From the NCBI GenBank assembly GCA_022826125.1, contig JAJDVM010000230.1, positions 1-62,211 of the forward strand: 62,211 nt of DNA, in the 5' to 3' direction. The stretch is from Defluviicoccus sp. Lineage in GTDB: Bacteria; Pseudomonadota; Alphaproteobacteria; MPNO01. The notes under the pieces were generated by a model. That model was not told the origin of the DNA. It was given only the letters and a program-made list of their open reading frames with translations, and ran no database searches. A program made the position numbers and the translations under genes. This document shows positions 57,732-62,211 of the stretch, in pieces. Positions within the stretch are counted from its first letter, which is position 1, and each line of letters opens with the position of its first letter.

Positions 57732-58511
57732 ATGAACTATCGCGTGACTCCGCTCTTGCTCGGCGATGCCGTGGTTCCGGATGTGCTCGATGTGTTCTGG
57801 AGCCTGACCAAGGCCCGCGGGGCCTCCTCGGTGCCGATCCTCGCCTTTCTCATCGAGGGGACGCCGGACGGGCCGCTATTGATCGACACCGGCATGCGGA
57901 GCGCCGAACGAGCGCAGGAAGTCCACGGCCTCGGCCCGCACAATGTCCCGGACGATCAGACGATCCCGGCGCAGCTCGCCAAGCACGGCTACGCGCCGGA
58001 GGACATCAGTTACTGCCATCTCACCCATCTCCACTACGACCACGCGGGCGGGTGCAACCTGCTCCCCAATGCGCGTTTCGTCCTCCAGCGGACCGAGCTC
58101 ATGGCGGCCGCCGCGCCGATGGGCCCGGAACAGCTGGATATCGGCGGGAAGGGGCTGTTCTTCGACCGCGCGGACGTGGCCGACCTTGTGGACCCGCTAT
58201 GGACCCGGGTGGACCTGATGGAGGGCGATTACGAGCCCTACCCCGGGATCCGGTGCGTGCTCTACGCCAACTCGCACACGCCGGGCCACCAGTGCGTCTA
58301 TGTCGAGACCGCCGAAGGGGTTGTGGCGATCATCGGCGACATCGCCCGAAAGCTCGACCTCAATATCGAGCAGGAGATTCTGCCGGGCATCTATTACGAC
58401 CTCGATTCGATGCGCCGGGCGCTGATCGACATCAAGTCGAAGGCCGACGTGATCCTCCCCACCCACGACTGGAACGTGCTCCCCGGCGGCAAGCCGGAGG
58501 ATGCCACGTAG
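57732..58511 (+). CDS. MBL-fold hydrolase, N-acyl homoserine lactonase-like
   Basis: Metallo-hydrolase of 259 aa. The zinc motif is CHLTHLHYDHAGG (HxHxDH), followed by YANSHTPGHQCVYVETAEG, AIIGDIARKLDLN and a late LPTHDWNVLPGG His; all ligands of the lactonase type are present. Family members open lactones or cleave esters. It follows the TRAP permease after 61 bp and precedes the second Mo subunit, so it may open a ring product of the pathway. No luxR/luxI gene is near, so quorum quenching is not implied. Confidence 0.9.
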   Translation: MNYRVTPLLLGDAVVPDVLDVFWSLTKARGASSVPILAFLIEGTPDGPLLIDTGMRSAERAQEVHGLGPHNVPDDQTIPAQLAKHGYAPEDISYCHLTHLHYDHAGGCNLLPNARFVLQRTELMAAAAPMGPEQLDIGGKGLFFDRADVADLVDPLWTRVDLMEGDYEPYPGIRCVLYANSHTPGHQCVYVETAEGVVAIIGDIARKLDLNIEQEILPGIYYDLDSMRRALIDIKSKADVILPTHDWNVLPGGKPEDAT

Positions 58512-58567
58512 AACGGTCGCGTTTCGCCCAGAAGCGGGTAGAGTCCTCCCAAGCCGCGACGGCAGCG

Positions 58568-60931
58568 GTGCATTGGGATCGCCAATTGGCCCACGCTTTC
58601 GACCGCAGTTGGCCGGCGCAGTTCTCCGGCCGGCTTGAGGACAGCAGGCTGCTGCGGGGGCGCGGGCGGTTCACGGACGATCTCACCTTCCCCGGCGAGC
58701 TTCACGGAGTCGTCGTCCGCTCGACCCAAGCATCGGCGGGATTGCGCGAGCTGGACGTCGCGGCGGCGCTGCGCGTGGAAGGCGTCGCGGGGGTCGTTAC
58801 CGGAGATGACCTGGCCAACGACGGTATCGGCGATCTGCCGTTCATGAGCACCATCGACGCGCCGGGAGGGGAACCGGTTTGCACGCTCGCCATGCCCCTC
58901 CTGGCCCGAGGGGTCGTGCGATATGTCGGCGAGCCGGTCGCGTTCGCGGTGGCCGGGAGCATGTCGGCGGCGGCGGAGGCCGCCGAACGCGTCGTCATCG
59001 ACTACGCGCCGCGGGACTGCGTGACCGATGTCCTGGCGGCCGCCGAGGCCGGTGCGCCGCATGTGCAGAACGGCGGCGGCAACGTCGTGGGAGAGCTTCG
59101 CCTGGGCGACCCGGAGGCGTGCCGCGCGGCCCTTGCCCGGGCAAGTCATCGTGTCGACCTCCGGGTCCGGAACAACAGGCTTCTGCCGCACCCGATGGAG
59201 CCGCGCGTCGCCATCGGGCTCTACGACGCGGCCCGCGAGACCTGGACGCTGCATTGCCCGAACCAGGCGCCACACCACGGCCGAGACCTCCTCGCCGAAG
59301 CCGTCTTCGGCGTCCCAAAAGAGCGGCTAAGGGTCAAGGTCGGCGATATCGGCGGTGCGTTCGGCGGCCGGGTGACCCCTTGCGTGGAAGATGGGTTGGT
59401 GCTTTACGCGGCGCGGCGTTTCGGGCGGCCGGTGCGCTGGCGCGCGGAGCGCGCCGAGAGTTTCCTTTCCGACTATCACGCGCGCGATCACGCCTGCGAA
59501 ATCGAGATCGGTTTCGACGATGGGCTCGGAATTGTGGCCTTGCGCATCGTCGATCACGCGAACCTGGGGGCCTATGCCACGCCGTTCGGCATTCCGATTG
59601 CGACGACGACGGGCAACCGGATCGCTACCGGGGCTTACCGGGTGCCGGTCGCCGACATCACGGTACGAACCGTGCTGACCAACACGACGCCGACCGGGCC
59701 CTATCGCGGCGCGGGCCGGCCGGAGGCGATCCATCGGATCGAACGGATCCTGGACGTCGCAGCCGCGCGGCTCGGTGTCGATCCGGTCGAGTTGCGCCGA
59801 CGCAACCTAGTGCGACGGGACGAGCTGCCTTATCGCGTCGTCTCCGGGCTTGCCTATGACAGCGGCGATTTTCCGCGCCTGCTTGAGCGCGCCCTGGCCT
59901 TCGCGGATTGGGGCGGTTTCGAGGCGCGCCGCGACGACGCGCGGAAGCGGCGCCGACTGCGCGGCCGGGGCCTTGCCTACCATATCGATTCGACAAGCGG
60001 GCTGTCGCCGAAAGAGACCGTCGAGGCGGTGGCGACGCCCGAAGGCCGGGTGCGCCTTCATTCCGCAACCCAGGACATGGGCCAGGGCCTGAAGACCACC
60101 TATGCGCGGATCGCCGGCATGATCTTCGGGCTACCCCCGGAAGCCATCGACGTCGTGCAGGGCGACACGGCAACGACCCCCGAAGGTCCGGGAAGTTACG
60201 GTTCCCGCTCGCTCTACACCGGTGGAGCCGCGGTGGCAGTGGCGTGCGAGAATCTTGTCGAACGTCTGAAGACACTCGCCGCCAGCCGGCTCGAGGCCTC
60301 GGAGGAGGACATTGCGTTCGCCGATGGGAAGCTGGCGATCGTCGGTACCGACCGCCAGATCTCAATGCGCGATCTGGTGTCGTCGCAGCCCGGCCAGGAG
60401 GTGCGTGCAACGGGAGATACCGAAGCGCCGTTCTGCTTTCCCAACGGATGTTATGTCAGCGAGGTCGAAATCGACCCCGAGACGGGAGAGATCCGCATCG
60501 ACCGTTTTCACGGCGTGGACGATGCGGGCCGGATCGTGAGCCTGCCGATCGTGCACGGACAAACCCACGGAGGCCTGGCCCAGGGCATTGGTCAAGCGAT
60601 TCTCGAGGAAATACGCTACGACCCGCGGGACGGCCAGCTCTTGACCGGCTCCCTGATGGACTATGCGTTGCCGCGCGCGAGCGACCTGCCGGGATTCGAG
60701 ACGCAACTGGACCAGGAAGAAGCGACCGGGACCAACCTCCTGGGGGTCAAGGGCGCCGGAGAAAGCGGCGCGGTCGGCGCGCCGCCGGCGGTCGCTTCCG
60801 CGGTGCTGGATGCGTTGCGCGCCCACGGCATAGAGCATCTCGACATGCCGGTCACGTCGGAGAGTGTCTGGAGGTCACTCCGCGAAGAAAAACCGGCGCA
60901 GGGACCGAGGGAGGGAGCGGACGGCGGATAG
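58568..60931 (+). CDS. Molybdopterin-binding subunit, xanthine dehydrogenase/CoxL family, without partner subunits nearby
   Basis: Mo hydroxylase large subunit of 787 aa: RLEDSRLLRGRGRFTDDLTFPGELHG, RYVGEPVAFAVAGSMSAAAEAAERV, GDIGGAFGGRVTPCVEDGLV, TGPYRGAGRPEAIHRIERIL, QDMGQGLKTTYARIAGMIFG and NLLGVKGAGESGAVGAPPAVASAVLDAL with the catalytic Glu in GAGE. GTG start at 58568. Its normal FeS and FAD partners are not next to it; the only ones in the window are the FAD subunit and the FeS-Mo fusion at 50360-53961. Downstream of the MBL hydrolase and probably in the TRAP operon. Family confident; assembly unknown. Confidence 0.88.
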   Translation: MHWDRQLAHAFDRSWPAQFSGRLEDSRLLRGRGRFTDDLTFPGELHGVVVRSTQASAGLRELDVAAALRVEGVAGVVTGDDLANDGIGDLPFMSTIDAPGGEPVCTLAMPLLARGVVRYVGEPVAFAVAGSMSAAAEAAERVVIDYAPRDCVTDVLAAAEAGAPHVQNGGGNVVGELRLGDPEACRAALARASHRVDLRVRNNRLLPHPMEPRVAIGLYDAARETWTLHCPNQAPHHGRDLLAEAVFGVPKERLRVKVGDIGGAFGGRVTPCVEDGLVLYAARRFGRPVRWRAERAESFLSDYHARDHACEIEIGFDDGLGIVALRIVDHANLGAYATPFGIPIATTTGNRIATGAYRVPVADITVRTVLTNTTPTGPYRGAGRPEAIHRIERILDVAAARLGVDPVELRRRNLVRRDELPYRVVSGLAYDSGDFPRLLERALAFADWGGFEARRDDARKRRRLRGRGLAYHIDSTSGLSPKETVEAVATPEGRVRLHSATQDMGQGLKTTYARIAGMIFGLPPEAIDVVQGDTATTPEGPGSYGSRSLYTGGAAVAVACENLVERLKTLAASRLEASEEDIAFADGKLAIVGTDRQISMRDLVSSQPGQEVRATGDTEAPFCFPNGCYVSEVEIDPETGEIRIDRFHGVDDAGRIVSLPIVHGQTHGGLAQGIGQAILEEIRYDPRDGQLLTGSLMDYALPRASDLPGFETQLDQEEATGTNLLGVKGAGESGAVGAPPAVASAVLDALRAHGIEHLDMPVTSESVWRSLREEKPAQGPREGADGG

Positions 60932-61257
60932 TCGAGCGGGCACCCTTTCGACGACCCCGGCGAACGGATTTGCGCTACGAACCCGGCGTTGGTGACGAAC
61001 CGCTGGTCCTTGAAGGCCCCCGGGGCGCGTAGCGAAGGACTCGTCAATCGGCGCGCGCGCTTCCCCGGCGTGGCGCCGCGTACCGCCACCTGCGACACAC
61101 CCCAGGGTCCGCGACCGCTTGTCCGTGCACTGTCCTGGCCCGCCGTCATGCCTTGCCCACAGCTATCGACCGAAACCGGAAGCCCCACATCGCGTCCGGG
61201 GACACGACCGGGAACGCCTCGCCCGGCCACGCATCGACGTGTCGTCGGGTCCGGACA
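60932..61257. other. 326-bp gap, no gene seen
   Basis: Between the Mo subunit and the zinc-ribbon gene (both ends are 3' ends). No convincing hairpin with a T-run, repeat copy or RNA gene was seen; open frames here give Arg/Pro-rich translations with no domain. Confidence 0.5.
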
Positions 61258-61731
61258 TCATTCATCGAAGGGTCCGGTCCAGGGGCACTTCGGAAAGGAC
61301 GTGCAGCCCAGGAAGAACCCCCGGTCCTCGCTGTTCCGACGAACGATCGCCGGACGCCCGCAGCGCGGACATTTTCGTTTGCCCGCCGGCGGCTGGGGGT
61401 AGGGCGGCGGGGCGGGCGGCTTCGCCCCGTCTTCCGCGCAGGGCATGCAGATATTCGTACCCGGCAACGCTTCCAAGCGCGACAAGGGAATGGGGCACCC
61501 GCACGTCCGGCACGGGGTAATCGCGGCAGGGTCGATCAGCGTTCGCCCGGCCACGTCTCCGATGCGGATTTCCCTGCTGCCGCAGCCCGAACAACGCAGC
61601 CTTCCGTGGAGCTGTCCAACGGAATTGATCGAGAGCGGTCGATCGAGCCGGGGTTCCAGCGTTTCCGCGCCGATGGTCGCCCGCCGACCGCATCCGGGAC
61701 ATTCCACCACGATGCTCCCGAGCGCTTTCAT
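61258..61731 (-). CDS. Small protein with three zinc-ribbon modules (DksA-type and topoisomerase-type)
   Basis: Protein of 157 aa. Module one pairs Cys11/Cys14 with Cys47/Cys50. Module two, Cys74/Cys77 and Cys95/Cys98 in CRTCGCPIPLSRLEALPGTNICMPCA, is a DksA/TraR-type zinc finger. Module three, Cys121/Cys124 and Cys143/Cys149 in CPRCGRPAIVRRNSEDRGFFLGCTSFPKCPWTGPF, is a topoisomerase-I C4 zinc finger. A Pro-rich linker (KPPAPPPYPQPPAGKRK) joins two and three. Nucleic-acid or RNA polymerase binding is likely. Start chosen at the ATG at 61731 with AGGA upstream; ATGs at 61740 and 61767 are alternatives. Unlike its neighbours it is not catabolic. Confidence 0.75.
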   Translation of the reverse strand: MKALGSIVVECPGCGRRATIGAETLEPRLDRPLSINSVGQLHGRLRCSGCGSREIRIGDVAGRTLIDPAAITPCRTCGCPIPLSRLEALPGTNICMPCAEDGAKPPAPPPYPQPPAGKRKCPRCGRPAIVRRNSEDRGFFLGCTSFPKCPWTGPFDE

Positions 61732-62211
61732 GCGCGCCATCCTGGGAGGAGTCCGGAGCGGCCGCAATCATCCTCCAGGGCGCGTTCGCCCGACCGGCGA
61801 TTCGTGCCAGGCGAACGGGCGGTCGGCCGGCGACGTTCGTGACGGCAAACTCAGGGTCGTCCTCGAAGACCTCCGTGTAGCGTTCGGCGACCGCCAGCAC
61901 CCGGTCACCGGCCTTCCCCTTCGTTGCGGCGGGGTGCGAAAACGGGTAGGTTTTCGCGCCAAGTTGCAGACGAGATGGAAAAATATCCAGCCTTTTCAGT
62001 AACTTGGCGCCGAAGGTACGATTTGTTCGTGTACAAACGAATTTAAGTGCATTAGCCTTTCATGTGTCAAGCGAGGAATGTGCGCTGTGGCGTTTTTCGG
62101 GTTCAAGGTCGAGGTGCTGCGTGGCGAGAGAGTGTGTATCCCGGCGCATCCGGGCGTTTGGGGCGAGCAGCGCCGATGATTTTCACGCGGGAGTAGAATG
62201 GCGCGGGTGCA
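61732..62211. other. 480-bp end of window, no supported gene
   Basis: AT content rises near 61965-62060. An inverted repeat TTCGT-GTACAA-ACGAA is at 62026-62041 and may be a promoter element. A 30-codon open frame from 62090 has no recognisable features. The window ends before any gene can be recognised. Confidence 0.45.

Noticed and set aside
57732-58511. Quorum-quenching role for the MBL hydrolase
   Set aside because: Fold is lactonase-like, but there is no signalling gene nearby and the neighbours are catabolic.
60661-61230. Antisense open frame over the Mo subunit end and the gap
   Set aside because: Mostly opposite a real gene and without domain features.
62022-62042. Possible LexA-type box near TTTGTTCGTGTACAAACGAA
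   Set aside because: It does not fit the alphaproteobacterial GTTC-N7-GTTC pattern; reported only as an inverted repeat.
62090-62179. 30-codon open frame at the window end
   Set aside because: Short, near the edge, no ribosome-binding site; nothing to support it.
1-62211. CRISPR array, tRNA, rRNA, insertion sequence or phage genes
   Set aside because: No regularly spaced direct repeats, no cloverleaf-like gene, no ribosomal RNA segment, and no transposase or integrase motif was seen by reading; a tool search could still find a short RNA gene.

Overview
The window is a GC-rich chromosomal segment, very probably from an alphaproteobacterium. The taxonomic cues are the block DUF502 - recG - sdhE - mfd (33257-40071), an hpnN hopanoid RND gene, an alphaproteobacterial-style egtD, and CaiB, TRAP-transporter and Amidohydro_2 genes of the kind common in Rhodospirillales-like genomes. 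The placement is inferred from gene content; there is no rRNA or tRNA marker here. Genes are densely packed with many ATGA/GTGA overlaps, and no insertion sequence, phage or CRISPR array was seen.

Region by region. 1-4.5 kb: detoxification-type genes (a cut-off quinone oxidoreductase, two GSTs, an alpha/beta hydrolase, an SDR and a carboxymuconolactone decarboxylase-like protein), with a strong palindrome in the divergent promoter at 1530-1553. 4.7-10 kb: hpnN facing an operon of GST, sulfotransferase and HpnA-like epimerase, a possible lipid-decoration locus. 10.1-19.3 kb: LLM flavin oxidoreductases, a ThDP enzyme, an isochorismatase-type hydrolase, a double-length asparaginase-like protein, an alpha/beta hydrolase, an Amidohydro_2 enzyme and an orphan periplasmic-binding-protein-like protein. 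19.4-19.9 kb: a MazEF toxin-antitoxin pair with a perfect 14-bp operator-like palindrome. 20-28.3 kb: an operon (LLM, Amidohydro_2, N-acyl-D-amino-acid deacylase, TauD-like dioxygenase, Rieske oxygenase) divergent from two tandem MFS carriers. 28.3-32 kb: an NtaA-type monooxygenase, then an overlapping CaiB CoA-transferase/LigA/LigB operon. 32.1-40 kb: housekeeping genes (egtD, DUF502, recG, sdhE, mfd). 40-47 kb: acyl-CoA genes (MaoC, AMP ligase, crotonase), a second orphan binding protein, a RHH/RelE toxin-antitoxin pair, an aspartate dehydrogenase-like/MBL pair and a HbpS/GlcG protein. 47.4-54 kb: a five-gene operon with a molybdenum hydroxylase (FAD subunit plus fused FeS-Mo subunit), a 6-hydroxynicotinate reductase homologue, a UPF0280 protein and a DUF1185 protein. 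It is divergent from a TRAP transporter, an MBL hydrolase and a second, partnerless molybdopterin subunit (54.6-60.9 kb). The end holds a small three-module zinc-ribbon protein.

As a whole this looks like an accessory catabolic region wrapped around a conserved chromosomal core, taking up and oxidising aromatic or N-heterocyclic compounds. The most interesting candidate system is the operon at 47402-53961. The characterised 6-hydroxynicotinate reductase carries covalently bound flavin, and the adjacent UPF0280 family has an ApbE-like (flavin transferase) fold. This suggests a dedicated flavinylation partner, which I have not seen described. Intergenic regions also carry a family of palindromic repeats built on CGATACG...CTACTCGGGRTGAGG, often as inverted pairs, and a ~200-bp element with long terminal inverted repeats (47184-47381) lies next to one of them.
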